Shown: positions 28,721 to 41,204, numbered from the stretch's first letter. The stretch is DNA of 64,000 nt from Marsupella aquatica (GCA_973895155.1 OZ316894.1:10230001-10294000), one strand, 5' to 3'. Translations and numbers: made by a program. The notes: generated by a model from the sequence alone, not told the origin.

Positions 28721-31230
28721 TAAGTCAGTTTACTTAGATGCAGAGTTCCGCAAGAGTTTGTTTCTGAATCTGAGGACCAGCTTGTTGAGAGACGCCACTA
28801 ATGATTTTCTCATGGACGGTGAAACACATGGATGGATTATAGAACACGTTACCCAGGCGAGTGGATTTTTACTCTCTCCTTGATATACCTTCGCCAAAAC
28901 AATTGTTCAAGCAAAAGAAAAGTTCGAATGGCTCAGAGTAGAGTGCAGGTTCAATATTGAATGAAATATGTAAAGAAACTAGATGCCTGTACGAGATTTG
29001 TCCAGTAGATCATAGTCTGATCGATGGTGCATGTAAAGTCAATGGGTTCATTCCAAGTGCATCGATCTTTCATTATTTTGTCAAATGCGGACAGATAGTT
29101 TCCGCATGAAGTGCAACCTGACCAGACACAAAAGGTAAATCAAATCAGGATGTAGTTCGAATCAGGTTCAATGATGTCTGCATGGTATTGGCGGAGATTG
29201 CAACCGGGGCAGAAAAATTCACAAATCTAACACTATAATACTCAATGCCGCTCTTTTTAGTTTTCGTTCGTTTATGAAAAGTGCAATGGGCGGGAATGAT
29301 TCCCTGCCAATGGATCATCTTACCTTTTTTGCAGACCGTTAGATGACAAAAATAAAGTGTCATGGTGGTATAGGGATGTGGGGATGACTCACATGCCTTG
29401 GGATGAGGATGTTACTTCTGAGTGCCATTGGATTAAAAAAAGTGGTTCAGAGCAAGTACGAGGAATGTGAGTATGGGGTCCAATGGGATAGGGATGGTTG
29501 TCAGGGACATGTACGAAGGAATAGGAGGGAGTGACATGTACGAAGGAATAGGAGGGAGCACAAGTTAGTGTATTAAAAAATGTCAGAGTGGATAGTGAGG
29601 TAAGCATGTGTGTTGGCAATGGGGTACCACACTGGAGATAATAAAAAGGTGTGAGGTACAAAGACATGTATGGTACAAAAACAAGGTAAGGGAAACAAAA
29701 ATACATCCTAGATACCAAGTCACTTATAATACAAAGGCAAGGAAATCAGTGGGGAGATAATATAAAATTTTAAGATCCCAAGAGTGAGAGCGAGGTCACA
29801 ATTCTATTTTGCATTTAGAGGACAGATGTGTCAATAAACTTTATTCCAAAATATACGAGGAGGATACTTAATATATCCAAATTGCCCCCAAGGCCACAAA
29901 TAGACTTTCTAAATATTTGTTTTTGGTGGGGAATGATTTTCTCTGTTTAGTTAGATTTTGAAGAGGGGGCCGGGCTATTCGTTTTTCTCTTTGTTTTTTG
30001 TGAGGGTAGTTTTTGTGGCCTCTCTTTGATCTCTTCTTTTTTCAGCATGTTTTATGCACGACTTCTTTATGCTCGACACATTTTGTTCTTGACATATTTT
30101 CCGTTTGACATCTTTCACACCCAGTTGTGTTTTTTCTCTGTATCCTTTGCATGCTAGAGATATTTTCTACTTGGCATCAAGTACTATAATATGCAATTTG
30201 GCCAATTCTTGGGGGATTGTCTGATTACAAACTCAAAACGAATGGAACACAATCTTGATCGTCTGCTAAAAACATGTTGACGCGCACCCTTCTGAAGCTC
30301 TTCGATCATGAGCCCGATTATTTTTGTCCGTTCATCAACTGAGCCAATCTACGGCTCAAAATGCAGATCTTCTTTAGATCTACGTCTCAGAAATAACCAG
30401 ATCATCAAATGATAAAAACGAGGGAGAAAAATGATAAAAACAATCCAAACAATCTCATTCTGAATTTTTGGGCAGGTCGGACAGGGACAGGTGTACCATC
30501 GGGTGACCGGGCAAACCACCGGGCAAATATTCACACAATATTCCACTACTATTAATTTTCTCAGTCCTTTTTCGGAAGGGTCAAAGAAAGACCTACATGG
30601 CGGTGGGCGTAAAGTTGCTCCTGGGAGAGTGACGACGTGTGAATTGTAGCGGCACTGGCTTGGTGATTCTCATGGCCAAAGAGGTATTTTTACTTGCTTC
30701 CACATATTCGGGGATGGCCATTTTAATTTTTCTAGACCTTCATGTTTCATGGAGAAGAGGGTGGCCATATTAATTTATCCAGACCTAAATGTACTTTGTG
30801 ATTTTTCTCTTCAAACTTCTGGTGTTTTTAGAGAAGAATACACTATACAAAAACATCAATGTGACTATTTACAAAAGTTTGCTCAATTTAAGTTTTGGAC
30901 TGTATTTGACTGATATCTAGCCAAAACATGCCTTTAAGGGCGTGTTTCAACAGGTAACACCAATAGCAAATTAAAGCATTTTACTCAAGAATATGAGAAC
31001 CCCAGGGGAGAGATTGGAAGTTGATTGCAAGCTATATGCCCAAAATAGGGAAGCCAGAAATGCAAGACGCCCCCAACAATAGTGCACAAGAGGGGACTGA
31101 AGTTTCTGAGGTGCCACAACCAAATGTCACGGACCCTTTGGTACAAGAAACAAGTGTGGCAACATCAAGTGTTAGAACCCAAGCGAAGCTATTAAAGGCC
31201 AACCGCAAGTAATATGTGAGATACCATGTT
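28721..31230. other. Repeat-poor non-coding DNA
   Basis: No gene was recognised over 2.5 kb. The only clear structure is a 27-bp tandem duplication at 29506-29559 (GACATGTACGAAGGAATAGG core). Short open frames near 29389-29718 and 31021-31212 have no family resemblance. Confidence 0.4.
29506..29559. repeat. 27-bp tandem duplication
   Basis: Two copies of a 27-bp unit starting at 29506 and 29533 differ at most at the last base. Confidence 0.8.
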
Positions 31231-31244
31231 TGCCTCACTTTGAA

Positions 31245-31460
31245 TCTTGCCCTCACCTCCACATCTTGCCCTCTCCTCGACATCTTTCCCTCACCACAAA
31301 ATCTTGCCTTCTCCTCGACATCTTGCCCTCACTGCAAAATCTTGCTCTCTCCTCGACATCTTGCCCTCTCCTTGCCATCTTGCCCTCCCCGCAAAATCTT
31401 GCCCTCTCCTCGACATCTTGCCTTCTCCTTGACATCTTGCTCTTGCCTCAAAATCTTTCG
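31245..31460. repeat. Minisatellite, unit about 19/38 bp
   Basis: The segment CTCCTCGACATCTTGCCCTC, alternating with a CRCAAAATCTTGCC variant, repeats about eleven times. It is open in several frames on both strands only because the unit lacks stops. Those frames encode low-complexity peptide and are not genes. Confidence 0.85.
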
Positions 31461-31739
31461 TGCAACGCACGGGCATGGGGCTTGTGACAATATAAAACAT
31501 CACTGATGCATTTCCATTTGACTTGATGCATTCGTAAATTTACTCAAATGAATACCACATGCATTCAGGCTCAAGTTGTGAACTCGATCTACATTCATTG
31601 CACTCATTAAGGAATCTAGCCTCGTGGGATCAATTACAACCAAAAACCATCAGATGCAAATGACTAACAGAAGAAGCTCAAGAAAGCGCTTTTAATCCCC
31701 ATGGACTTAAAGACGTCTCAAAAGGTCTGGAATGGCAGT

Positions 31740-33340
31740 GCTTCACACGAGAGTGACAAAATTTCCTTTCAAAACTAAGTTGCTACCAGTGGTGGACCTC
31801 GCCACCCAGCGCCCTCACCTATCCCAGCACTTGCGCCTAAGTGCCCTTGGTGCCCGAATGCTTTCACGGAATACCTTGAGCAAGCATCCAAGTGCTTCTA
31901 GCACCACCTGCGGCCCCTCCCATATAAAGCCGCACTTGCTCACCTACACAACCTCTACTCGACGGTCCTCACTGTCTGCACAAGAAACCAAGCACCTCGG
32001 TAAGTAACCCCTCTGGATCTACAACTCGCCAAGTCTAGCATCCTAACTCAAGCTCAACAGACGTTGGTAAATAGGTCAGCGATATGTCCTCCCAATGCCA
32101 TAAGTCGGAACCAAAACCCATGCCCATTGTCCATCCAGGAAAACTCCTTCCTTGGGTGCGGCCCGGGTTCCCCTTCGTACCTATCCATCACCAACTGACC
32201 GCCCTGACCTCAGGACATGCTCATGGCCCAAATAGCGTAGCTTGTCCCAAGCTTGTCTCAACACGCCGGGACCAGAACGGCCCCGACTCTAATACCCACT
32301 CCCGGTTTGCCCCACTGATGGTCTAGGGACCAAGCGCCCTTGGGACTTAGCCTCCATACCTACTTGGCCTTGCCTCCCCAATGCAAGTTCCCTTGGGAGG
32401 CTGAACGCGGCTTGGCTGCTGTTCGGCAAGATTTGGCAAGCAAGCGAGCTAACATCCGCAAACCATGAGAACCCATGGTACCCCCAGACCCAACTGAGCT
32501 TAGGAGGGCGTAGCCCTTCTCAAGAGATTTCCAACACACCTAAGAAGTCCTCCAACAGACTTCCCGTTGGGAAGATATTGCCATTTCCGTTTGGCGGTTT
32601 CCCTTAGTGTCGCGACTGCCGCGGCTCACGACTTCGGCTCGGCCTTAGCCCCCCAGGGAGACACCACTCCCCTCATATATGCTTCTGGAGACCTGCCACC
32701 CCCGGACCAACTTTGGTCCCTAAACATTTGGCCCCCAACCCGGATCCCATCGCGCATAATGGGCGCGCCACCAACTGGCAACGCCCATAACTTTCTTGAT
32801 AGGCATCCGCAAGCGGAGTGCCTTAGCCCGTTGTTACCGGGCCGATCCCGTGCTCATGCCTAGGCCCTCAGGTCTGATCGTCGCTCGGGGCCCTCGATCG
32901 GCCCAACCCGGATCGGGCCACAACTTGCGCCCCAAACGTCCGTTGCCAATGGCGTCAACTCCATTGGCCTTGGGCCCAAGAGTAGCTCACTCCCAAGCCC
33001 TCAAAACTCAAACTAAGCCCCTCCGATGGTCCGGATGGCCATCCTTGAGCCCGGCCCATTTCTCCTTGACCCTACCAGCCATAGGCTAGTCCAAGTCCTT
33101 AGTGTGTGTCCCCAGCTCGGCCCCTTGCCTCGCTAGTGCCACGTCTCATTGCCCACAAGTCTCCCCATGCTAAGTCCTCCCCGGATGACCTATCCGGGCC
33201 TGGACCATAAGGGAGCTCGGCGTCGGAGTCAGCGACGTTGGAGCTAAGTGTTAAGGTAGTCGAGTTCCGCGACTCTACCTTAAACAATGGAGCTTTCATG
33301 CTAACGGCTGTGCTATTAGAACACAACATGACAACCAAAG
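31740..33340. other. GC-rich block, possible LTR or old element
   Basis: Base composition rises sharply to well above half G+C, between flanks that are clearly AT-rich. CATATAAAG at 31921-31929 is followed by a leader-like stretch with TCGGTAAGTAA, which could be a retroelement promoter and splice donor. No protease, integrase or reverse transcriptase motif was found, and no matching terminal repeat was located. The element class is therefore open. Confidence 0.35.
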
Positions 33341-33873
33341 AAGCACTCTAGTCAGATTGAAGTAGTACCTATGCATAATTTGAAGGTACCCAATAATAAT
33401 CAGTTTTGACTTAACCTTGTAAGAAACCTGGTGCTTTAATCAACTCCAGCCCAGTGTTAGAAGACCAGTAGCAATGTAAGGAAACGTTCAGGACCCATTG
33501 TATAACCCTAAACAAAAATACTGCCAAAGACAACAGTTAGAAGACCAGAAGTATCATTAAATAACCCAAAGTATATAACAAATTCGTAAATGTGTATTCC
33601 TCGACCTTCATAGGATTCGTAGGTGGCGATCTCTTAACTGCTACCTCTGCACATACTGCAAAGCTACTAGACTACGGTATAAATAAATACGTAGTGATCT
33701 TTGTTGAAGCTTTCAGAACTATGGAAATCAAATTCACGGGGAACGGGCTCGATCCCTGTAATATCTACCAAGTAGAAGCTTCGCTGCCTTTGTGGCCATC
33801 TTCAAGTTTTTAGTAAGGAATCCAAGGGCATATATGATCAATCACATACGACGTTCCAATGATGTGATGAATG
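33341..33873. other. AT-rich spacer before the LINE
   Basis: No gene was recognised. The spacer ends in the 10-bp target duplication CCGTAATCTT at 33874-33883. Confidence 0.45.
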
Positions 33874-33883
33874 CCGTAATCTT
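33874..33883 (+). repeat. Target-site duplication of the LINE, 3' side
   Basis: CCGTAATCTT is identical to 36905-36914. Its last two T bases merge with the T-run that represents the poly(A) tail. Confidence 0.75.
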
Positions 33884-36800
33884 TTTTTTTTTGCCTCGAA
33901 AAAACCAATTGAAATTCATTCAAAAAGCCAGCATACAAAAAGGGTGGCCCACAAGAAGGGGTTGGCACCCGGGGGGACCAAAGGTCAAGAAGCCCACAGG
34001 ACCGGAGAGGCCGGCACCAGGAGAGAAGCACGCCCCAAAGAAAGGAAGCCAAACCAGCAGTTTAACCACTACAGAAAGAACGACAAACCCCAAAAGAACG
34101 GTCAGTGAACAGGCGCCGGCGGGGCACCCAACAGTGAATCCGCGATAGGAAGAACTATCAGTCTAGCCTGCAGTACTACTTCTACTCCTGCAAAAAGATC
34201 ACATTCATGGTGGTCTAGGCGGGACCGGCGGGACCTGCAGAATGTCTTCATGAATTGCCCACAGAGCACTCCATGATCCGTAGTTCATGGTCATGTCATT
34301 GATGGCATTCCCATACGTGGACTTTCCAACCCTAATTTTGTATTGATGTCTGGTCCAGTCCCTACGTAGGTAAATTGCCAATCTGTGCCAGGACTTCCAT
34401 ATGATAGCATGGCCACAAGATCTGGTATGTTCGATGAAATGTGAGCTTCTGTCCTTCCAGATGTGCCAGCAGACAATAGCCCGCAAAATGTGCCACAATT
34501 TCACTGGTGTGTCCCAAGCATCAGGTAAAGGAGCCCCCACCAAGATGTGAGCAGGATGGAGTACAATGTGATTGCTACCCGTGGGGGATGCACTCCGCAA
34601 GATGAATTGGACCCACGCCCAAACCAAAGATGAAATTGGACAGTCCCACATGCAGTGCATGAGGTCCTCCTGTTGGTGAAGATCACAACGTGAGCACCGA
34701 GTGAGGGCATCCGTTGATGGCAGAGTCGGGAGTTGCCAATGTTGAGTAGCTGGGATCCGATAGATGAGTTGCCATAGGAAACAATTCTCTGAGGCCGCCC
34801 GGAATGGAAGCCAAGTGTCAGTCCACAAAACCTGAAGGTCCGGCCTCCAATTGAGTTGGGTGGCCCATTTCAGCACTGCCTTATGCACTGTTGTCCTCAT
34901 AGGGCCTTGGATGTTCCTAAGGTGTGCTGTATTGGTTTCCATTAGAGGAATCCCATCCTTCCATTCGTGTTGAATGAGGATAGCCAGCTGTTCTATAGGC
35001 CTGCCAATGCGCGATAGAGTCACCGATGTAGGACGATGTGCTCGGATGATAACTCTGTGCAGCTCAGTATGTGGAGGAGGGGCAGAGGTATCCATCTTCT
35101 GCAGCAGGCCATTGAAGACCCTGAAGGTTCTCACCAGGTTGGCTGAGTCGTGGAATAGTTGCCAAGTAGAAGTGATGTGATTCCTCTGAAGTTTGTACTC
35201 CCAGATACACAGGGTATCATCTGGTAACCTTGCCTCCATAAAGACTGGAATCCGCTGCCTTGGATTTGAGTGAAGCTCTGGTACCCCAATAAGATTTCCA
35301 ATCAATCTCCGATAGGCCAAGGCACAATTACCGGGCAGAATGCAGCCTGGGCCTTCAGTCCAACTGATAAACTCACCATTACTCTTGAGGGCATCCCCCA
35401 TCATCAAATACCCATTCGTCTGATTCTCCTGTGGGGATTCCGGGAGCACTTAGCCAGCATGTGGTCGATATGGTTGAGGTGTGGTCTCCAGAGAGGGAGC
35501 TGAAGCCATCCTTCCATGTGGGTCGGGGCGGTGGGTCTCAGATTCTTCTTAAGCACATTCCATTCGTTACAAATGTTAACCCAAACCCGGGATCCATCTC
35601 TAGGCAGAGTGTGGCATTGCGTGACTACCCAAGAGAAGTCTTCAACTCCCCACTTCTGTAGAGAGAGCATCCTGATTTTTTGCTGGAGTATGCGCCTAAG
35701 GGGGTGCTCATCCTCAGCAAGGGCCCAAAGAATAAAACTTCCTGTGAGAGCCCTACGTTGAGCGGAGAGTGAGATCAGCCCTAGTCCCCCAAATCTTCTA
35801 GGCCGGGTGATTGTGGCAAAATTGACCCTGGGTCTTGTCCTCTCATTCTGTCCAGCCCAAATGAAGGCAGTGATCTTCTTCTACATTGCGTCCAAGGTGC
35901 CCTGCTGCTCGGCCCAAACAGTCAGCAAAAACCAGAGAGTGCTCATGACCAGGTGGTTGACCACCGTGACTCGGGCAACAAGAGAGCCAGAGGCCTTCCT
36001 AATCTTATTCAACTGAGATTCCAGCTTCTCGATGAGTGTACTGACCATCCGTTGCTCAGAGATGCCATCTGCAAAGGGGACGCCAAGGAGTTTGGTAGCT
36101 GTCGTGGCATCCTCCCAAATCCAGGGTAAGCTTTGAAATTCAATGGGAATCTGTCTAGGGGAGATGAATGTTGCTTTGGTTTTCTCCCAAATACAGAACA
36201 AACCAGATGCCCTACCAAAAAGATCCAGGAGCCGCTTACTGTTGTTGACAAACTCCATCACAACCCGAATGACCATTGCCAGATCATTAGCAAAAATATT
36301 GTGGATGCAATGAACATCAACCGAGGGGAAAACCACTCCCTGCAGGGTGCCCTGTCTAGCTTCCCAAAGAATCATCCAACTTAGAGCATCAATTGCAATC
36401 AAGGAAAGAAGTGGCGATAAAGGGCACCCCTGTCTCACTGATCTAGCTAGGTTGAAAGGAGGAGCCATTTTACCGTTCAAAAGGATGGATGAAGACGCAG
36501 AAGCCTGTGTGGCCGCCAAAAATTGAGTGAGTAATCCCCCTAATCCAACCTTCTCCAGCAGAGATGAAAGAAAAACCCCACTCCAATTTGTCAAAGGCCT
36601 TTGTGACATCGAGCCTGAGGAGAAGGAAATCCATGCCGGTGGACTTTGCCTGGTGTATAGTCTCATTTAGTAGCAGCAGCGAATGGTATATGTTTCTCCC
36701 TGGGAGGAAAGCAAACTGTTGTGGGGTGATGAAACGTTGGAGAATAGGGGTAAGACACAACTGCAGTGCCTTGGCTCCTATCTTGTACAAAATGTTTAGC

Positions 36801-36904
36801 AAGGTGATAGGGCATTTATTGTTTAGATACCGTTGATCATCCTTTTTGCACAGGAGGACAATGAGGCCCCTAGTAAATTCCGGCAGAAAAATCCCTTCCT
36901 GCAT
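33884..36904 (-). mobile_element. 5'-truncated LINE (non-LTR retrotransposon)
   Basis: Reading on the - strand, the element ends in an A-tract (T-run on + at 33882-33892). It is flanked by the direct repeat CCGTAATCTT at 33874-33883 and 36905-36914, a typical target-site duplication. Its 5' end lies inside the reverse transcriptase region, so the endonuclease and first ORF are missing. This is the usual outcome of incomplete target-primed reverse transcription. Coding remnants of reverse transcriptase and of a C-terminal zinc-binding region follow in order. Confidence 0.88.
34205..36904 (-). pseudogene. LINE reverse transcriptase plus zf-RVT region, decayed
   Basis: Fragments in successive frames follow the order of a plant L1-type ORF2. 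First come reverse transcriptase blocks with QQFAFLPGRNIYHSLLLLNE and DVTKAFDKLEWG, then VRQGCPLSPLLSLIAIDAL, then the active-site box. Last is a C-terminal region (34205-35449) with RCSRCDLHQQEDLMHCMWDC, the zinc-binding pattern of zf-RVT. The active-site box reads FAND instead of the usual [FY]xDD, so an aspartate is lost. Frameshifts near 36560 and 35420 and a TAG near 35885 also break the frame. The copy cannot encode an active enzyme. Confidence 0.88.
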
Positions 36905-36914
36905 CCCGTAATCT
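36905..36914 (+). repeat. Target-site duplication of the LINE, 5' side
   Basis: CCGTAATCTT is identical to 33874-33883 and directly abuts the truncated LINE end. Confidence 0.75.
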
Positions 36915-37111
36915 TGGTTACTAAATAGTTGTAATCAGACTACCTCTCATGTAGTTTCATCCCTTACCTTTGTACTGGAAGGGCGCCTTCCTATCGTTTC
37001 CATAGCCGTTGCATTGGTGTAAGTAGGTGACAGCATCTAGCGAGGGATCATTTGCTTGATCAGACCCCAAAATGAAACATGTTACTTGGTAGGATCCCTG
37101 AGTTGAGTGAT

Positions 37112-37119
37112 CTAGACCG
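37112..37119 (+). repeat. Left target-site duplication CTAGACCG
   Basis: Identical to 41205-41212 in the same orientation, directly outside the left inverted end. Confidence 0.65.
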
Positions 37120-38099
37120 CTCGGGGGGTTGACTATCAAAAATCTTAGGAACCACGTGCGATCCAAAATAGGTATTTTTGATAGTAATTAACTAAATTTT
37201 TAAAAAGCGTAGGAGGCAAAAGAAGGTATTATAAACTCATGTTTATAGAATATTCTCTAATATATATTTTTTATAAAATAAAATAGGTTATTAATATTGA
37301 AAATGGAGAATATTCTTGGAATATTGTCGCGTCCCTAACCTGGGCCTTAAATCCAGTTTAGTTCCATGACGCAACCTCGACCACCAGTAGGGGTGAGGGT
37401 TCGGGCAAGGAGGTGTGTAGTGGCCCCGTTTAGCCCTAAGTTGGGCTAAGTCGATAAACTTACTGGTATAACACTTACATAATTCGTACTAGTTATAGGT
37501 ATATTTGTTTTCCACCGCTGGAATTTTTCCTTAGTTAGTGACTCGGACTAACTCCCGGCTTGGGGCTTTCAAGCCATCGATGCGATAGAACCTTGTGACA
37601 TGCGATGGGTGGCAATCCCTACCATTAGTCCGCACCCGGTACGTCCCTTGAAATGGCGCCTTTGCCCAGACAAAGCATACACACAACACCAGTTACTCGC
37701 GGAAACATTAGAGGGAAAAGACTATATTTACTCAGCAAAGCATCAGTTTACATGGTTGACTCAACTTCTAAGGGGGTCAGTAGGCCCAACGGCAGTCGAT
37801 GCCCAGTCTCTACAAGGCCCCGCCTTGCACTTGCCCAACAAGCTCGACTCTGGCTCTCACTCCTTGGTGCGCTCTGACCCTACTCAGGCCGGGACTCCCC
37901 GTGTCTCGCCTTTTCTTCTGCCGAGATAACTAAGCCTTCCCCCCCTTCCATAGCGGAAGGGGAAGCCTAAATACTACAATTGCGGAAGAGAACGGGAGGA
38001 TACTACCTTCCGGGATACTACCTACTGACTAACGTCCGCCCGCTCTGACTGGTTGACTGTCGACGACAAGGGTGCTGACCAGAATGGCAGCGACCAAGC

Positions 38100-38582
38100 C
38101 TACTGACAAAAATCTAGTCCGTTGATGGACTCCATCCTACGTTGGCTGATCCTAACTGATCTGGCCCTAATTCTTCCTACTGCCACTAATCGGCGCCTAA
38201 TGACAGCTTTTCTATCGTTACGCCTAACCAAAAGATGCCGCTGACTTAACTGCCCCGCGTGGCGCTTGCTTCCACCCTTTGCTAACCGCCCCTTACGTGT
38301 GTGCTGTGGTTGGACCAGGGTTGGTCCCCCTGTCGGGGCGAGACCTCGAGCCGCCTTGATCAGAGGTGGGCCCAGGTTTTCCCCGCTGGAGGACAAGTAG
38401 GGCAACGCGATCCTGCAAGGCCTTGTTGTCCCGCACCGCCTCCTCCACCTTGTTTGCAGCTTCATTGGCCTCTGTCTGGAGCCGCGCTACCTCCAGGTTG
38501 AGCTGGTTAATGGTGTCGCGATGGGTTTGGTCCTGCGCCAGCAATTTATCCCGTTTGGCGGAGAGACTAGCTACGTGCTGAA
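38100..38582 (-). pseudogene. Coiled-coil tail fragment of the element-encoded protein
   Basis: The - strand frame at 38293-38544 encodes heptad-like sequence (INQLNLEVARLQTEANEAAN) and then a Gly/Pro-rich end. It continues the coiled coil of the frame ending at 38583 after a stop, so it is probably the same protein interrupted by mutation. No known domain was identified. Confidence 0.4.
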
Positions 38583-39605
38583 CTATTTGTTGAGGTCGGT
38601 CAGGATGGTAACCCGAGCCAAAGATTCTGAGCGTAATTGAAGCACGGTGTCGTCCAGCTTCTTGAGATCTACTTGCGCTCCGCTCAACTCCTGTGTTAGT
38701 CCGTCCCTCTGTTTGACGGTGCGGACTAACTCCTCGCGGCGGGTAGTGGCCTCCTCCTCGAGGTGCTCTACCAGCATTTGGAGGCGCCCGATCTCATTCC
38801 CCTTCGCCATGAGTTCTTCTTCCAAGCGGCTCACGATCCGTGGTTGGTGCTCTAACATGAAGAAGGCTGGTTGAAAGTATGCCGCGACTTGTTGTCCGAT
38901 GTACGTCGCCAGCTCCCCAGACATAGTCTGGCTAAACTTCTGGACCAGGTCGTAGGCCATGGTCCCCGGGGCTACTTGGTAGTCCTCCATCCTCTCGGGT
39001 ACCGGTGGTTCCTCGGGCGGGGCAACAATCTCCTCCGTAGTCTGCGCTGGGGAGGGGAAGGTTTCTTCAGGTGGTGGAGGGATTGGGGGTGGTTGTACCG
39101 CAAGTAGCGGAGGCTCGACGGAAGGGGGCGGCGGAATTTCATTAGGAGGAGGTGACGGAGTATTAGTCGGGGCCTCCGGCTTGGGGTTTGGCCGAGGAGC
39201 GATAGTCCGTGCGCTCGGGGTTGCCTCCTCTGGGGCGGGGGTGACATTAGTCGGGGCTGAGGTGGCCATATTCTTTCCTCTGGCCTCCCGCCGTGCCTTG
39301 TACCAGGCGAGGATGATGGCAATATGACTTCCCAAGTAAGTCTTCCCCCCAATAGCCATACCACCCTGAGCCCGCTTAAGCTCCCCCGAGAATCTTTGGT
39401 AAAAGAATTGGGCCCAGTTCTGCTGTTTGTATTGTTCCACCTGCACGATTGTGCAGAGGGAGATCTCGGATCGTGGCTCAATCATGTGTAGGGTAGTCCG
39501 TATGAAGTTAAGCCGCTCCATGCAGATTAAGTTGGTGCACGACCCCTGCTTGTATCCGTTGTCCGTCCGTCCAGAGTAAGACCTTATCCCGAATTCGGAG
39601 TTCAA
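38583..39605 (-). CDS. Plant-transposon-type ORF: proline-rich and coiled-coil protein
   Basis: This is a long - strand frame of up to 340 residues (the first codon is not certain). The N-terminal 110 residues (MERLNFIRTTLHM, QQNWAQFFYQRFSGELKRAQ, TYLGSHIAIILAWY) resemble the putative plant transposon protein domain found in many plant repeats. A proline-rich spacer of about 110 residues and a long coiled coil (VSRLEEELMAKGNEIGRLQM) follow. The frame next upstream (39508-39842) carries the preceding half of the same domain, so a frameshift near 39540 probably separates them. The role in the element is unknown; no catalytic motif is visible. Confidence 0.6.
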   Translation of the reverse strand: MNSEFGIRSYSGRTDNGYKQGSCTNLICMERLNFIRTTLHMIEPRSEISLCTIVQVEQYKQQNWAQFFYQRFSGELKRAQGGMAIGGKTYLGSHIAIILAWYKARREARGKNMATSAPTNVTPAPEEATPSARTIAPRPNPKPEAPTNTPSPPPNEIPPPPSVEPPLLAVQPPPIPPPPEETFPSPAQTTEEIVAPPEEPPVPERMEDYQVAPGTMAYDLVQKFSQTMSGELATYIGQQVAAYFQPAFFMLEHQPRIVSRLEEELMAKGNEIGRLQMLVEHLEEEATTRREELVRTVKQRDGLTQELSGAQVDLKKLDDTVLQLRSESLARVTILTDLNK

Positions 39606-40131
39606 CCGGCACCGGCCCGGTTGGTAGGCAGAAGATTTGCGTTAACCGATGCTCCGTGAGTGATAAAACCTGTCCCGAAACCTTGGTGGTTGATGTGTCC
39701 GTGTCGAAATTGGAGATAAACTCACAAATCTCCTTTGGCCCGGCGGCGCACGGCCTCCATAGCAAGTGGGCGAACTGCTCCAACTGATGCTCCTTGAGAT
39801 AGTCCGCATGGTCAAGTTTCTTGATCGCAATCCAGACTACTTTGGGGAAGCGGATTACCTATAATAAGTTGGACTTCGGGTTATCCGGGGGCCGTCGGGT
39901 CTGGTTGGCCGGGGGGTTTGTCGGGGCAGGCGCAGGCGCGGCGTTGGTTCGCGTTGTTGATTTGGGGGCCGGCGTCGTCCTTGCCTGCTTACGAGAATGC
40001 TGCTCGAGTTGCGAACTAACTCGCTCGGAACCCGAAGAACACTCTGTGTTGATCACTGGACGGACTTGGGACCGGTTTGGAGGTATGCCGGTGGTCATCG
40101 ACTGAGGTGCTGGTGGTGTTGGGGTGGCCAT
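39508..40131 (-). pseudogene. N-terminal part of the element-encoded plant-transposon-type protein
   Basis: A - strand start at 40131 (MATPTPPAPQ) opens a low-complexity Thr/Pro/Ala region that stops near 39859. From about 39842, another frame encodes KVVWIAIKKLDHADYLKEHQ and VSGQVLSLTEHRLTQIFCLP. The latter corresponds to the conserved core of the plant transposon protein domain. The reading frame then shifts into the 38583-39605 frame. The pieces are in order but broken, or separated by an unrecognised intron. Confidence 0.5.
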
Positions 40132-41187
40132 ATCCCAGTCGAAGGCGTTGGAACTTTCCCCGAGGAAAGTAAGATTACGTGCCGCTTCCCGTTGTCTGCT
40201 GATGTCTTCTTGGCGCTTTTCGGTTGCGATCTACTGGTCTAGGTACCCCGGAATCTTGTTGAACTTTGCTTGAGTAAGCCGCTGGCTGCCCTTCAGCCTA
40301 AAGAACTTTGCTGGGACCTCAAGAATCGCCTCTGCTACCGATCTAAGCCCTTCCTCGCTGAGATATAGCTCGGTGACGTAGTCTCGGCTCGTTGTAGCTA
40401 GAATCCCTGGTGATGGCTGTCTTCTTGCAATTAACCAGTGCTACCTTGGCCACCAGCTTCCCGTATCTTCGTTCGTAAGCGGCTTTCTTGGGACAAGAGT
40501 ACCAGTAAGTCTCGGAGAACTTAGCACCTACCTCGCCAAACAAGGTCCAAAATCCCAAGGCTGTAAGGGTCATACTAACCTTGTAGTCCGGTTCGTCGAG
40601 TCCGCGTTCCCACCCGGCTGGTCCTCATGCTTGTGGAGGCCTTGCTCGTCCTGACTAAATCTCGCCACATTCCGCTCTTATCCCTCGATAATCTCCTTGT
40701 AAAGGTCAGCTTGATTTGAGCCAAAAAGGCGAGTGAATGGCAGCGTCCACAAATTCCAAAAGGTAGAAATGAGCAAATGGCCCATAGTGCCATTGGCTCC
40801 TCTCTTATGGAGGTGCCAGGATGAGCCTGAGCGTGAGAAGGCCAGGCCGTTGATAATGAGCTGAAGTCGGCGCCTTGGTCCAAGCGTGATTCTTCTAACA
40901 GATTTTTACTCCGCCGCCGCCACCATACCTCAGTCGCGCGTAATAATCCTCCTCCTCAACTCATAATCATTTGGTCAACTTAACCTACTCCTAATCTATT
41001 CATAAAGGCAACAGACGGCTATACGTGCTATCCTACACTATGGCTACGGTCCTAACGACCGTATAAGACCTAATCTACGACCGGGGTTCGATTAAGTGAC
41101 ACGTTACCCGTGTCACAAATATTTTCTTTATAAAATAGGTCTATTTATATTAGGCTAGGATTGCACGTGGTACCCCAAAATATACAC
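40132..41187. other. Right interior of the 4.1-kb element
   Basis: Fragments of - strand open frames (40343-40573, 40575-40883) have no recognised family. The palindrome TGACACG...CGTGTCA lies near 41096-41115, close to the element end. Confidence 0.35.
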
Positions 41188-41204
41188 TTAGTTAACCCCC
41201 CGAG

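Larger units (their letters stand above)
37120..41204. mobile_element. 4.1-kb element with inverted ends and 8-bp target duplication
   Basis: The left end is CTCGGGGGGTTGACTA (37120-37135). The right end at 41188-41204 is its reverse complement with one G/A difference. The 8-bp direct repeat CTAGACCG flanks both (37112-37119 and 41205-41212). An 8-bp duplication with short inverted ends fits hAT-like elements, and 9-bp Mutator-like elements are the alternative. No transposase was recognised. Inside, - strand frames encode a plant-transposon-type protein with proline-rich and coiled-coil parts. The interior is more GC-rich than the flanks. Confidence 0.68.

Noticed and set aside
31216-31506. 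Several overlapping open frames on both strands
   Set aside because: They are translations of the minisatellite unit, which happens to lack stops.
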